From positions 1-62,510 of the forward strand of contig WGMS01000033.1 in the NCBI GenBank assembly GCA_016124935.1: DNA of 62,510 nucleotides, written 5' to 3'. A program made the translations under genes and the position numbers. The notes beneath the pieces are model-generated. The model searched no databases. It worked only from the letters and a program-made list of their open reading frames with translations, and had not been told where the DNA came from. Shown here in pieces: positions 54,527 through 62,510 of the stretch. Within the stretch, counting starts at the first letter, position 1. Every line of letters begins with the position of its first letter. The DNA is from a bacterium (GTDB taxonomy: Bacteria; Cyanobacteriota; Vampirovibrionia; Obscuribacterales; Obscuribacteraceae).

Positions 54527-55675
54527 ATGACTGAAAAGCTGAAAACCTTATCGATTGTCATGTTCGCTCTGAGCCTCGCGCTCAGCCTGCAGCCTGCCCC
54601 GGCCCAGCCCGGCTCTAATATTTTCGACGATGGTGACTCTGTCGGTGAAGAGCAGATCAAAGAAAAGGAAGAACTGCGCAAAATGCGTTCGGAAATGGAT
54701 GAGATCAACTCTGAGATAAAAGGCGGACTGGAAGAACTTCAGCAGGTCAATCAACAGTTCCAGAATCGTGCCAGTAAAGCCCAGGTTACCGAAGTGCATC
54801 TCTTCGCTCGCAAAGGGGCATGGGAAACCAGAAAAGGCGACAGCGTCCATTGCCTCAGTTATAACGGCAGCCTGCCCGGTCCGGTAATAAGAGCGAAGAA
54901 AGGCGACAACCTCAAGATAGTCCTCCACAATCAGCTGGATCAACCTACCAGCCTATATTTTCATGGACTGCCGGTTCCCCATGAAGTCAACGGTTTACCC
55001 AGGAAAGAAGCAGGACTGGTGCCTGCCGGAGGAACCTTCGCCTACCAGTTTGTGGCCAACAAAGAAGGAACATTCTGGTATCACCCTCAGGTGGTCCATG
55101 CCGATCAACGGCTCAAGGGTCTTTATGGCGTGATTATAATCGAACCTAATCTTCGGTCGAGGACCTACGACAAAGACATCACCATGATTTTCTCCAAGAT
55201 GAGCATGGAAGAGAGAAGCAATACCCCGGCGAAAGCCAAAGCACCCGGGACAGTCGAGAAGTATGCAGTGGCACCGGTGGCAAAATTCAATAGAGAGCTC
55301 GATGTGGCTTACTTAATAAACGGCAAGCAGGCGCCGGCAATTCCTCCTATCGAACTGAGAAAAGGCGACAGAGTGAAGCTCCGCCTGGTAAACGCCTCTG
55401 ATGAGATCGTACCGATTCATTTGAGCGGTCACAGACTGGAAGTGGTAAGCGCCAACGGCGCCGACAAACTGGAGCCTCATGTATTCCGGGACAGCATCAC
55501 ACTTGGCCCCTCGGATAGAGTCGATGCCGAGTTCATCGCAGGCAATCCGGGGGTCTGGTCCCTGGCTTCCGAACTATACTACCAGGCTTCTACCGACGGT
55601 AAATTTCCCGGCGGTATGGCTTGCGTGGTTCGTTATTCCGAGCTGAAAGCGAGACAGGATAACTCTGCTCAGTGA
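54527..55675 (+). CDS. secreted multicopper-oxidase-like protein lacking most copper ligands
   Basis: 382 residues. Signal peptide (about 1-26), a coiled coil (about 45-85), then cupredoxin domains. The four copper motifs of multicopper oxidases are recognisable but degraded: HWHG is YFHG (His146 kept), HxH is YHPQ (His186 kept), HPxHLHG is VPIHLSG (His298 kept), and the C-terminal HCHxxxH motif is absent (WSLASELYYQ). All type 1 and most type 2/3 ligands are gone, so oxidase activity is unlikely. A structural role like FtsP/SufI, which also lost copper sites, is plausible. The coiled coil in front is unusual. Start ATG 54527, coupled to the Usp gene. Confidence 0.82.
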   Translation: MTEKLKTLSIVMFALSLALSLQPAPAQPGSNIFDDGDSVGEEQIKEKEELRKMRSEMDEINSEIKGGLEELQQVNQQFQNRASKAQVTEVHLFARKGAWETRKGDSVHCLSYNGSLPGPVIRAKKGDNLKIVLHNQLDQPTSLYFHGLPVPHEVNGLPRKEAGLVPAGGTFAYQFVANKEGTFWYHPQVVHADQRLKGLYGVIIIEPNLRSRTYDKDITMIFSKMSMEERSNTPAKAKAPGTVEKYAVAPVAKFNRELDVAYLINGKQAPAIPPIELRKGDRVKLRLVNASDEIVPIHLSGHRLEVVSANGADKLEPHVFRDSITLGPSDRVDAEFIAGNPGVWSLASELYYQASTDGKFPGGMACVVRYSELKARQDNSAQ

Positions 55676-55974
55676 AGGCGGCTTAGATAAGTATCGACTC
55701 TATCGCGAGTGATACCGGTATGCTGACAGAACTTGGTCCAGCCGATATCTATCACCTCTTCCCAGTAATCCAGATAGATCTTCTCGTCGAGATATTCTCT
55801 CTTGCCGAGCTCCCGGCAATAATCCACGATGACCGCCTTGGCCATATCATGCTGCACCATATGACGAAGATCGAACCAGCGTTCTTCCAGAGCCAGATCA
55901 AACAGAACCCTCAAAAAAACTTCCTGACCGTATTTGAACTCGGCAAGCTCCCTCAATCTGTCCGGAATCGCCAT
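55669..55974 (-). CDS. small hypothetical protein
   Basis: 101 residues, mainly helical and rich in Asp, Arg and Tyr (RLRELAEFKYGQEVFLRVLF, YLDYWEEVIDIGWTKFC). ATG 55974 is preceded by GGAGGG, a strong ribosome-binding site, which supports it as a real gene. No family recognised. Its stop overlaps the end of the multicopper-oxidase-like gene by 7 bp. Confidence 0.55.
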   Translation of the reverse strand: MAIPDRLRELAEFKYGQEVFLRVLFDLALEERWFDLRHMVQHDMAKAVIVDYCRELGKREYLDEKIYLDYWEEVIDIGWTKFCQHTGITRDRVDTYLSRLH

Positions 55975-56269
55975 CGATGCTGCCCTCCTCTCCCTAAGCT
56001 ATCACAAGCGAACCGATATTTTGAATCTCGAAGTCAGATATATAAAGCCAGCATATCTGGTGGCACCACAAAAGATTAAGCCCTGTTAAGGCGCAACATT
56101 TATAGTTGCTAAGGAAGACTATATGCATTCGGCAGAAGCAACACGAAATAGGCACATCAGAGCACAGCGCAAAATCCCGAAAGATCCCGTCCGGGCCAAT
56201 GGTATCCATGAGGTTACCCTCGTGTATATTCTAATCAGTGGGTGAAAAACTCAAATTATAGAGGGCTGT

Positions 56270-56782
56270 ATGCTCGAAACAAAACTGGTTACTATCAAAG
56301 GACAGCTTGCCCGAGGCGAGATAAAACTATCCGATGCCCTTCTAATCATCTCCAGAATGCTCAACCGGAAGATAAGCGGCAAGAGACTGCTCTGGATGAA
56401 TAGAGAATTGCTCGGCTATCTCCAGGAAGATCTGGCATCTCTAACAAACGAGTCCGGGCCCCAATTCGAAAAAGCCCACATGCCCATACCTGAATATCGA
56501 TTTCTGGCAGGGGTCTGGGGTAAGCCCGGCGGAGACGGAAGAATTTTTCATCTGGAGACGCCCAGACTGAAAGAGAAGCGAATCTTCTGCAACATCGGGA
56601 TTCAACAGATCGAAACCCAGCTTGCCACTCTAAACAGAAGAAAAGGCGTCGATAGTATTTTCTGTATGAGCTTTGATGCCCTGACAGGCGCTCAGTTTTT
56701 CTGCACCGCCGAGGAAATCGAGAGACTTTATGGAAGCGTCAGTCGCAGGTTGATCGATTTTATCGATTCGGTAGATCACTAA
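56270..56782 (+). CDS. AbiTii-like domain protein
   Basis: 170 residues. The N-terminal two thirds resemble the AbiTii domain: an initial helix (LVTIKGQLARGEIKLSDALL), then LLWMNRELLGY and, after a loop, IPEYRFLAGVWG; AbiTii proteins have the same ELxGY and PxYR blocks. AbiTii was named for abortive phage infection in Lactococcus, but most homologues are untested. Cytoplasmic, no signal peptide. ATG 56270. It is the first gene of the plus-strand run leading to the secreted proteases and ends 49 bp before the matrixin gene. Assignment is by motif only. Confidence 0.5.
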   Translation: MLETKLVTIKGQLARGEIKLSDALLIISRMLNRKISGKRLLWMNRELLGYLQEDLASLTNESGPQFEKAHMPIPEYRFLAGVWGKPGGDGRIFHLETPRLKEKRIFCNIGIQQIETQLATLNRRKGVDSIFCMSFDALTGAQFFCTAEEIERLYGSVSRRLIDFIDSVDH

Positions 56783-56831
56783 AAAAGGTAAACTAAATCA
56801 GGCGGATATTTATCTACTGAGAGAGTTTACC

Positions 56832-57920
56832 GTGTGCCTTTCCAATAGAGCAAAGAAGAAGAAGCGCCTTGTCGCACTGTATTCAATACTAACTCTAATG
56901 GCTATTGCCTGGCCGACTTCAGTAGAAGCTCAGAACACGGTCAATCAAGACCATTCTGATCAGCCCATGGCGGCAGTCTTATCAAGCCTGGAGACGAAAT
57001 TCGGCTTAAAAACAGGCGAATCCGCTTCGACATCTGTACTGGACCGGCTCGCAGCCCTGGAAATGCAAGCCTTCGGAGAAGTAAAAACCGGCGCCTTAAT
57101 AGACCGCCTGGAGGAACTCAAGCAAGCTCCGGATCCGGCTCAGACCAAAAGCTCTCCAGCGCCCGAGCCCGACAGCAATTTAAAACGCAAGGGCGGCGAG
57201 CCCATCGAAAAATACATAGAGCGCCTGAACAAAGCAGTGCCTTATATCAACACTCAGCCGATCCGACTATATAGAATCACCCCGGTCAATATGACACTCA
57301 ACGGTCCGACCGACTATCTCGACATCATCTTGAAAGCTACCAAAAGCAAAGTACTGCGCTTCAACAAAATGCCCATTCCCGTCTATATCACCCCTCTCAG
57401 AAACGACCAGTACATGCGTTCATGCATATCAGGCTTCGAAGCCTGGGAATCGAGAACAGCCGGAAACATTCGCTTTGTTCAGGTTCCGGATCAGAACAAA
57501 GCCAGAATACTCGTAGTCTGGAAGCAGCTTGGCATGGGAAAAGACAAAAATGATTGTGCCCTGGGCGCCCACACTGTCACTAAGTGGAAAAAACGTGGCA
57601 ACGGCAAAGTGGCAATGATGTCGGTGGGAGCCATTCCGGTCCCTCTTTACATTCCGAGATTCGGACCGAAATATCAGGTACCGCCCCAGGTTATCGAAGT
57701 AAATCTGGATTTGATAGATTCCAAAAGACAGGACATCAAATTTCTGGTGCTTCAGAACATAGTCACCCATGAGCTCGGACATGCGCTGGGCATACTCGGT
57801 CATAGCGATTCTAAAATGGATATGATGTATCCGGTTACCGACGAGCACTCACGCATCTCGGACCGCGACCTCAACACGCTCTCGAAGCTCTATGGTCTCA
57901 AAGTGGATATTCCGCTTTGA
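56832..57920 (+). CDS. secreted matrixin-like zinc metalloprotease
   Basis: 362 residues from GTG 56832. Signal peptide (basic start, then LVALYSILTLMAIAW, cut near SVEA). A propeptide-like region (about 40-130) is acidic and Pro-rich. The catalytic domain (about 170-360) has HELGHALGILGH with His313, Glu314, His317 and His324, followed by the Met-turn region DMMYPVTDEH; this HExxHxxGxxGH spacing is common in bacterial matrixins. It would degrade proteins outside the membrane. No Cys switch is obvious in the propeptide. It is followed 99 bp later by the caspase-like gene. Confidence 0.85.
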   Translation: MCLSNRAKKKKRLVALYSILTLMAIAWPTSVEAQNTVNQDHSDQPMAAVLSSLETKFGLKTGESASTSVLDRLAALEMQAFGEVKTGALIDRLEELKQAPDPAQTKSSPAPEPDSNLKRKGGEPIEKYIERLNKAVPYINTQPIRLYRITPVNMTLNGPTDYLDIILKATKSKVLRFNKMPIPVYITPLRNDQYMRSCISGFEAWESRTAGNIRFVQVPDQNKARILVVWKQLGMGKDKNDCALGAHTVTKWKKRGNGKVAMMSVGAIPVPLYIPRFGPKYQVPPQVIEVNLDLIDSKRQDIKFLVLQNIVTHELGHALGILGHSDSKMDMMYPVTDEHSRISDRDLNTLSKLYGLKVDIPL

Positions 57921-58019
57921 CAGGAGCTTGAGACAGACGGCAGCAATGCGAAACCGAATATATTGAATATAATGATTCGTGGCATATTGAGATCGGGAAT
58001 TGTCGCAGCAGGAGAGATC

Positions 58020-59615
58020 GTGCGCACCGGCATCGAAAACAAGGCTCTGGCGCTACTAGCGACCGTTTTATTAACCATTCAGTTTCTGGCTCCGGCAGTC
58101 TGGGCCCAATCTGGGACATCGCAAAACGTCCTCGACGACCGACCCGTGGCCGATAAATGGGCTCTGGTAGTAGGCATCGACAGATTTCAAGACAAGCGCA
58201 TTCCGACTCTTCGCTATTCGGCCAAAGACGCCCGCGATTTTGCCGACTTTCTTGTAAAAAAAGGCAATTTCGCCTCCGACCATATCCTCACCCTGCTGAA
58301 TGAACAGGCCACGTTCCAGAACATAGAAGAAGCTCTGGGCGACACCTGGCTGCCCAGGCGAGCCCTGAGCGACGATCTTGTCTTGATTTATGTATCTACC
58401 CACGGCAGCCCCCGGGAGCTGGATGTAGGCAAGGACAACTGGCTGATTGCCCACAACACCAACGTAGACAAACTCTATTCCACCGGCATAGAGCTTACCA
58501 GCCTGGCTGCCACGGTGAAAAAACGGACAGGATGCGACAGGGTGGTGGTCATACTGGACGCCTGCAATTCCGGAGCAGCCCAGACCGGAGGAGGGAAGGG
58601 CTTGATTCGCCCGGCAAACTTCGACATCAACTCGATCATTGGCGAAGGAGAGGTGGTAATCAGCTCTTCCGATTGCAATCAGCGCTCCTGGGAGTCGAAA
58701 CGCTATCAGAACGGAGTTTTCACAAGGAAGCTAATCGAGACTCTCTCCGGAGGAGGCGCCAACCGACCGCTCAATGAAGCTTTCGAAGAGCTGAAATCCA
58801 GCGTTGAACAAGAGGTCCGCTTCGACCGCAAAGCAACCCAGACTCCGCTGTTCAAGAGCAAATGGAAAGGTAAGCCCCTGGTTCTGGCGGCGATGCCGGC
58901 ACATCCCAGAAAGTCCATCAGTCCGGCATTAAATACGGTGCCAGAACAAATGCCGGAGCCGGAGCCGGAAACCGGATCTAATCCCGAGTCCATAACGGAA
59001 GAAAACAGGGTGGGCATAGACAAAGATAAATCCACCCTTACAGGCCAGGTTAGCAGCGAACATCATCTTTTAAACAAAAAGCTGGCATTTCTTTCGGTAT
59101 TGCCGCCACTCCAGTACAAAATCATAATGAGTCCGACCTACGGAGTTGTCACCCAGAAAGATTTCGACGGTGCCAAACAGTTCAACTCTATGATCTTCAA
59201 CAATGTCAGAGCCGGACTCGGCCGCAGCCTCGGCACCGAAATAGTCGATGAAAGAAAGACCATCGAGGTTCTCACCAGATTAAGCCGAAACCCGCAAGTG
59301 AATTATTATTCGCCCACGGCAGATCTCTTAAAAAAAACAGCGGCTGAAATGAACGCGCAAAATCTGGTTTTAGTGCAGGTGGACGAATTCTATTTCAAGG
59401 GTCAGGTGGCATGGAGCAATGTTTATGATATGAAACTGACCACCCGCATCTACGACGGCAAAACCGGTACATTGAAAAGCGAGTTCAAAACACACAAAAA
59501 AAAACAACCCTGGCTGAACGACAGCACCGGCTGGTGGATGAATTATGTAGCGAACAAAATCGTACCGGAAACATCTGCTGAAATAATCGCCGAGATTTTG
59601 AAAAGAACCAGATAA
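58020..59615 (+). CDS. secreted caspase-like peptidase (C14/metacaspase type)
   Basis: 531 residues from GTG 58020, supported by AGGAG 5 nt upstream; in-frame TTG 57963 and ATG 57972 would add residues ahead of the signal peptide (ALALLATVLLTIQFLAPAVW). The peptidase domain (about 40-290) begins ALVVGIDRFQDKRIPTLRYS; dyad His128 in YVSTHGSP and Cys182 in ILDACNSGA. Metacaspase-like enzymes cut after Arg/Lys or Asp in self-activated form. The C-terminal 200 residues (from about 360) form a separate alpha/beta domain of unknown type (YGVVTQKDFDGAKQFN, NLVLVQVDEFYFKGQVAW). Export makes a cytoplasmic death role unlikely. Neighbours are a matrixin and a dead metalloprotease. Confidence 0.85.
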   Translation: MRTGIENKALALLATVLLTIQFLAPAVWAQSGTSQNVLDDRPVADKWALVVGIDRFQDKRIPTLRYSAKDARDFADFLVKKGNFASDHILTLLNEQATFQNIEEALGDTWLPRRALSDDLVLIYVSTHGSPRELDVGKDNWLIAHNTNVDKLYSTGIELTSLAATVKKRTGCDRVVVILDACNSGAAQTGGGKGLIRPANFDINSIIGEGEVVISSSDCNQRSWESKRYQNGVFTRKLIETLSGGGANRPLNEAFEELKSSVEQEVRFDRKATQTPLFKSKWKGKPLVLAAMPAHPRKSISPALNTVPEQMPEPEPETGSNPESITEENRVGIDKDKSTLTGQVSSEHHLLNKKLAFLSVLPPLQYKIIMSPTYGVVTQKDFDGAKQFNSMIFNNVRAGLGRSLGTEIVDERKTIEVLTRLSRNPQVNYYSPTADLLKKTAAEMNAQNLVLVQVDEFYFKGQVAWSNVYDMKLTTRIYDGKTGTLKSEFKTHKKKQPWLNDSTGWWMNYVANKIVPETSAEIIAEILKRTR

Positions 59616-59650
59616 CAAAAGATCTTTGCCAGTTCTATAGAGGAGAGATA

Positions 59651-60664
59651 ATGCCTGACCCATGCAAAATTCTGGTTCCTGTTCTGTTAGCAGCAACCAT
59701 CCTCTCTATGCCGCTTCCTGCAGTGGCCGGCGGTGAAGCCGAATTCAAAAGAGGAGTAGCGCTCTATAGAGCGAAGCGCTATCAAGAAGCTGCCGCCTAC
59801 CTTGAAAAGGCGCTGGCATCCGGATGCGGCGCATCCGACTGCTATCTCTATCTGGGCAAAGCACATTATGGCGCGGGCAATTCCACTATGGCAACCAAAA
59901 GATTCGCAGAGGCGGCAGAGGCTTTCAAAGGTCTGCCCGCAGGGGACATAGCCCAGAAAATGGTGCTGCGCCTCGACCCCCAGGGAAAGTTCACGAAGCC
60001 GACAGCGAGAGCGAGTACCACCAAAGCAGCCGCGCCGGGACAGAATGTCTACAGCGGTCTCGCCGGTAGAATATCGGTGACACCACCACACTTCGGTCAC
60101 AAGCCGGTCTCTCAAGCCACCATAAAAGCGATTCGAGATGCGGTACTGAGCCTACCGCCCCATTTGAGAAAACTCCTCGAAGACGCCGGTGCCTCCATAA
60201 GCGTCTCTCCCAATATGATCGACAAATGGCCCGATTCCATCAAAGATCTCCCTGAAAACAGTCCGACCTTGAATCTGGCAGAAGTGCCGGGACGCATCTA
60301 CGGCAAAGAGATGAATATCTACGAGAGCGCCAAAGTAAGAGGCTCTACTGCGCTGAAACAAGCCAGACCTCCGAGTATGATGCGACACACCGTCCTCAAT
60401 GAAAGTGTGCAGATCCTCGACGATATCATGAACATATCGGGTGATCCTGAACTGAGAAAGTTATATGAAAAAGACAAACAAAGAGTACCGGACTCGGCCA
60501 GGGCTAGACTGGCAACATTTCTGAAAAACGATGACTGGGGCCCGCGAGAGACCTGCGCAGAGATGGGAGCGGCCATGCTCGGCGGCGGCGACGAATTCAC
60601 GGCGGACCTCTATAGATACTTTCCCAATACAAAAGCCTGGCTGAAGACAAAACTGGGTATTTAA
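59651..60664 (+). CDS. secreted TPR protein with inactive lethal-factor-like metalloprotease domain
   Basis: 337 residues; ATG 59651 with AGGAG upstream. Signal peptide (ending AVAGG), two to three TPR units (about 28-110), a linker, then a domain (about 150-337) resembling the ATLF fold of anthrax lethal factor (M34): SLPPHLRKLLEDAGASISVS, GRIYGKEMNIYES, and FPNTKAWLKTKL at the end. The expected HExxH reads Asn250-Glu251-Ser-Val-Gln254, so both zinc His are replaced, while the downstream Glu304 (TCAEMG) that would be the third ligand is kept. It is therefore probably a non-catalytic relative, perhaps a regulator or substrate binder. It starts 35 bp after the caspase-like gene and ends 4 bp before the next TPR gene. 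Fold call by eye. Confidence 0.6.
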   Translation: MPDPCKILVPVLLAATILSMPLPAVAGGEAEFKRGVALYRAKRYQEAAAYLEKALASGCGASDCYLYLGKAHYGAGNSTMATKRFAEAAEAFKGLPAGDIAQKMVLRLDPQGKFTKPTARASTTKAAAPGQNVYSGLAGRISVTPPHFGHKPVSQATIKAIRDAVLSLPPHLRKLLEDAGASISVSPNMIDKWPDSIKDLPENSPTLNLAEVPGRIYGKEMNIYESAKVRGSTALKQARPPSMMRHTVLNESVQILDDIMNISGDPELRKLYEKDKQRVPDSARARLATFLKNDDWGPRETCAEMGAAMLGGGDEFTADLYRYFPNTKAWLKTKLGI

Positions 60665-60668
60665 GTCG

Positions 60669-62267
60669 ATGTTTTTCTCCTCTAAAGACAAAAACAAGAA
60701 GCAAGCGCAGGCAAAAAAACTGATTGCCGAAGCAAGCAAGCTCAGTAACCAGAAAGGCAACGATACGATAAAAGAGCGGGTCACCGAGGCTATCGCCATT
60801 CTGGAAAAAGCAGTAGCACTGGACAAAAGCAATCAAGAAGCAAGAGCCAATCTCGCCCTCAATCTCTCAAAAGCCGAGCGGTTTCAAGAGGCTGAAACCA
60901 TCATAAACAGGCTGATTGATGAAAAGCCGCAGGAAGCCCTGATTTGGAGCTTGCTTGGCGAGGCGCTTCTCTATCGTCCGATGGGACACATCGAGGCATT
61001 CTATCTCTTCAATACCAGCCTCTCCTTTGGAAAAACACCGGCTGGATGGCGCGGTGTGGGCGACGCTCTATTGAAAATGGGAGAGTTTCGACAAATGGCA
61101 GATGCCTATGCCCAGTGGTGCATAGTCGATCCCGACAACGCAGAAGCCTGGTATCATCGGGGTAAAGCGCTGAACTTTCTAAAAGAAACGGAACAGGCGA
61201 TGTCGGCTTTCAGAAACGCGGTTAGATTGCAGCCGGATTATTCTCTCGCCTACAAAGAGCTGACCCATTGCCTGGGCAAGCTAGGCCGCTATGACGAAGC
61301 CCTTGCCGTCTTAGATCAATGGGAAATACACAGACCAAAAAACAGGCGCCTCTGGTACTATCGCGGCTACATCCTCTACAAGGCCGATAGACCGAGAAGC
61401 GCTGTTCAGACCTTCGAAAAAGCGCTAGAGTTAGCCAGCAGCCCCAATTCCATCTGGAAAGATCTCGGCGACCTCCATTATTCCCTGGAAGATTATGAAG
61501 CGTCTTTGTCTTATCGCGACAAGGTCAGCAGCGCAGAAAGAACCAATTATCTCGCCTGGCTGGCCACCGGCGATGCAGCTACAAGGGTCGGGCAGTTCGA
61601 GAAAGCGCTAGAAGCCTATGACAAAGCGCTCAAGACCGTGATGCCAGGCGAGCCTCTGAATAGACTTACCTATTCCGAAGGTCATTCGACACTCTGCATG
61701 AAGGGCAAGGCCCTCACCAATTGTGGTGCGCTAGAGGAAGCGCAATCTATATGGGCAGAAATCGAAGCCAATGTCCCGGCGAAACCACTGTTTGCGGCCG
61801 GCAGAGCATACACTATACGAGCTCTTTCAGGCATTGAAGAGGCGCTGGCATCGGTGGCAGAATTGAACAACGAAGATTTGAATCTGGAAAGAACCTACAG
61901 ACACCTGACAGACTTTCTAATCGATGTAAAAGCCTGGGATGAAGCGGCTCTAGTTATTCGCAAATTAAAAGAGAAGACCGACAACCGGACTCCAATAGAT
62001 CTGGAGGAGGCCGGAATCCTTGCGAAGTCAGGAAATTTTGCAGAGGCCCTGTCCATCGCAGAAAAGATCGTCGCTGTGAAAAAGCGACATTCAAAAGCCT
62101 ATTTCGAACTGGCTTCAATACAATGCCAGGCCGGAGATCTACAGAAATCACTGGAAGCGCTGAAGAAAGCAGTCGAGATCAAACCATCTTTGAAGGAGGT
62201 GGCTTATATGAGTCCTCTGTTCAAGAATATGAAAGAGAACCCGGAATTCGAGGCGCTGATTAACTAG
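60669..62267 (+). CDS. cytoplasmic TPR-repeat protein
   Basis: 532 residues composed of about ten TPR units (from 28 to the end), for example PDNAEAWYHRGKALNFLKET and PNSIWKDLGDLHYSLEDYEA. The N-terminus is Lys-rich (FFSSKDKNKKQAQAKKLIAE) with no signal peptide. No catalytic part. Start ATG 60669 lies 4 bp behind the dead-protease gene, so it is almost certainly co-translated with it. Likely a scaffold inside the cell. It overlaps the convergent gene remnant at 62264 by 4 bp. Confidence 0.8.
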   Translation: MFFSSKDKNKKQAQAKKLIAEASKLSNQKGNDTIKERVTEAIAILEKAVALDKSNQEARANLALNLSKAERFQEAETIINRLIDEKPQEALIWSLLGEALLYRPMGHIEAFYLFNTSLSFGKTPAGWRGVGDALLKMGEFRQMADAYAQWCIVDPDNAEAWYHRGKALNFLKETEQAMSAFRNAVRLQPDYSLAYKELTHCLGKLGRYDEALAVLDQWEIHRPKNRRLWYYRGYILYKADRPRSAVQTFEKALELASSPNSIWKDLGDLHYSLEDYEASLSYRDKVSSAERTNYLAWLATGDAATRVGQFEKALEAYDKALKTVMPGEPLNRLTYSEGHSTLCMKGKALTNCGALEEAQSIWAEIEANVPAKPLFAAGRAYTIRALSGIEEALASVAELNNEDLNLERTYRHLTDFLIDVKAWDEAALVIRKLKEKTDNRTPIDLEEAGILAKSGNFAEALSIAEKIVAVKKRHSKAYFELASIQCQAGDLQKSLEALKKAVEIKPSLKEVAYMSPLFKNMKENPEFEALIN

Positions 62268-62372
62268 TTGTTGCCCGGACCTTTATACGCATAGGCGTCT
62301 ATGCCCAGTTGCCTGCGCAATAACTCGTCATAGTTCTTGTTGTTTTGATCCAAAATTTCAAGATTCTGCTTT
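62264..62372 (-). CDS. C-terminal remnant of an unidentified gene cut by a probable IS
   Basis: On the minus strand a frame ends at TAG 62264-62266 and reads RKQNLEILDQNNKNYDELLR, RQLGIDAYAYKGPGNN. Its composition is protein-like. Upstream it runs through the 16-bp repeat (GQAPR) and meets an in-frame TAG at 62414-62416. The simplest reading is a gene interrupted by a mobile element. No family. Confidence 0.35.
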
Positions 62373-62388
62373 CTAGGAGCCTGTCCAT
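62373..62388 (-). repeat. 16-bp repeat, probable IS terminus, right copy
   Basis: Exact minus-strand copy of the sequence at 124-139, CTAG on the outer side. The element would extend rightwards out of the window. Confidence 0.4.
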
Positions 62389-62413
62389 TTAATCTGCTGG
62401 TTGTCAGGGCCGG

Positions 62414-62510
62414 CTAAGGAAAATCGATTCGGCCGATAGATTTGACGAGATGACGCCGAATTTTAAGAGTGGTATCTAATACGATATTAAGTGGTGAAAA
62501 AACTCTCGCT
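62414..62510 (-). CDS. possible C-terminal end of a transposase, running off the right edge
   Basis: A minus-strand frame open to the edge ends at TAG 62414-62416, 25 bp inside the presumed IS terminus, and reads LNIVLDTTLKIRRHLVKS, IGRIDFP. The spacing of a stop just inside a terminal repeat suits a transposase gene. The sequence itself is too short to place in a family. Confidence 0.25.
   Translation of the reverse strand, partial: ARVFSPLNIVLDTTLKIRRHLVKSIGRIDFP

Noticed and set aside
1..62510. tRNA, rRNA or CRISPR arrays
   Set aside because: I looked through the intergenic stretches and saw no cloverleaf with TTCRANY-type loop, no rRNA blocks and no regularly spaced direct repeats.

Overview
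This is a bacterial chromosome segment, densely coded on both strands, with many GTG and TTG starts and a strong bias towards signalling, tetratricopeptide (TPR) and secreted or envelope proteins. The mix (Ser/Thr kinases with TPR tails, a CHAT-TPR protein, a DUF3160 protein, SpoIID, matrixin- and caspase-like peptidases, and no photosynthesis or anaerobic specialist genes) best suits a non-photosynthetic relative of Cyanobacteria (Vampirovibrionia/Melainabacteria, Obscuribacter-like). That assignment is inference: the window has no rRNA, tRNA or ribosomal protein to test it.

Layout. 1-5.3 kb: possible IS end at the left edge, a TPR-CHAT peptidase-like protein, a His-rich secreted protein and an OmpR-type response regulator. 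5.4-16.2 kb: SpoIID-type lytic enzyme, a membrane-anchored TPR protein, then a block built around two related papain/calpain-like cysteine protease homologues (one with LysM domains), a SAF-domain protein, a compact sigma-70-like factor and an S1 RNA-binding protein. 16.4-24 kb: two Ser/Thr kinases, aldo/keto reductase, a DUF4143 ATPase with a solitary CopG-like antitoxin, a degenerate J-domain protein. 24.4-38 kb, minus strand: DEAD-box helicase with a promoter and long leader, TPR protein behind a strong terminator, then the run hybrid kinase - penicillin acylase - SerA - DUF3160. 38-48 kb: SbcC-type ATPase, a fused membrane/spermidine-synthase/TPR protein with no canonical start at its homologous N-terminus, a receiver protein and a large J-like/MshEN-like protein. 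48-56 kb: rsmG, malQ, purB, a broken DinB gene, a double-Usp protein coupled to a multicopper-oxidase-like protein that has lost most copper ligands. 56.3-62.3 kb, plus strand: AbiTii-like protein, secreted matrixin, secreted caspase-like peptidase, a secreted TPR protein ending in what looks like a dead anthrax-lethal-factor-type metalloprotease, and a TPR protein. The right edge holds a gene remnant cut by a probable IS end carrying the same 16-bp terminus as the left edge.

How it fits together. Three proteolytic themes recur: CHAT/caspase-like (198-2879 and 58020-59615), papain/calpain-like (8522-11560 and 13991-15298) and zinc-protease-like (56832-57920 and 59651-60664). The 56-62 kb run is the best candidate for an undescribed system: a same-strand set of exported active and pseudo-proteases with TPR partners. 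Several reading frames look sound but lack a normal start codon, so start assignment in this genome deserves care.
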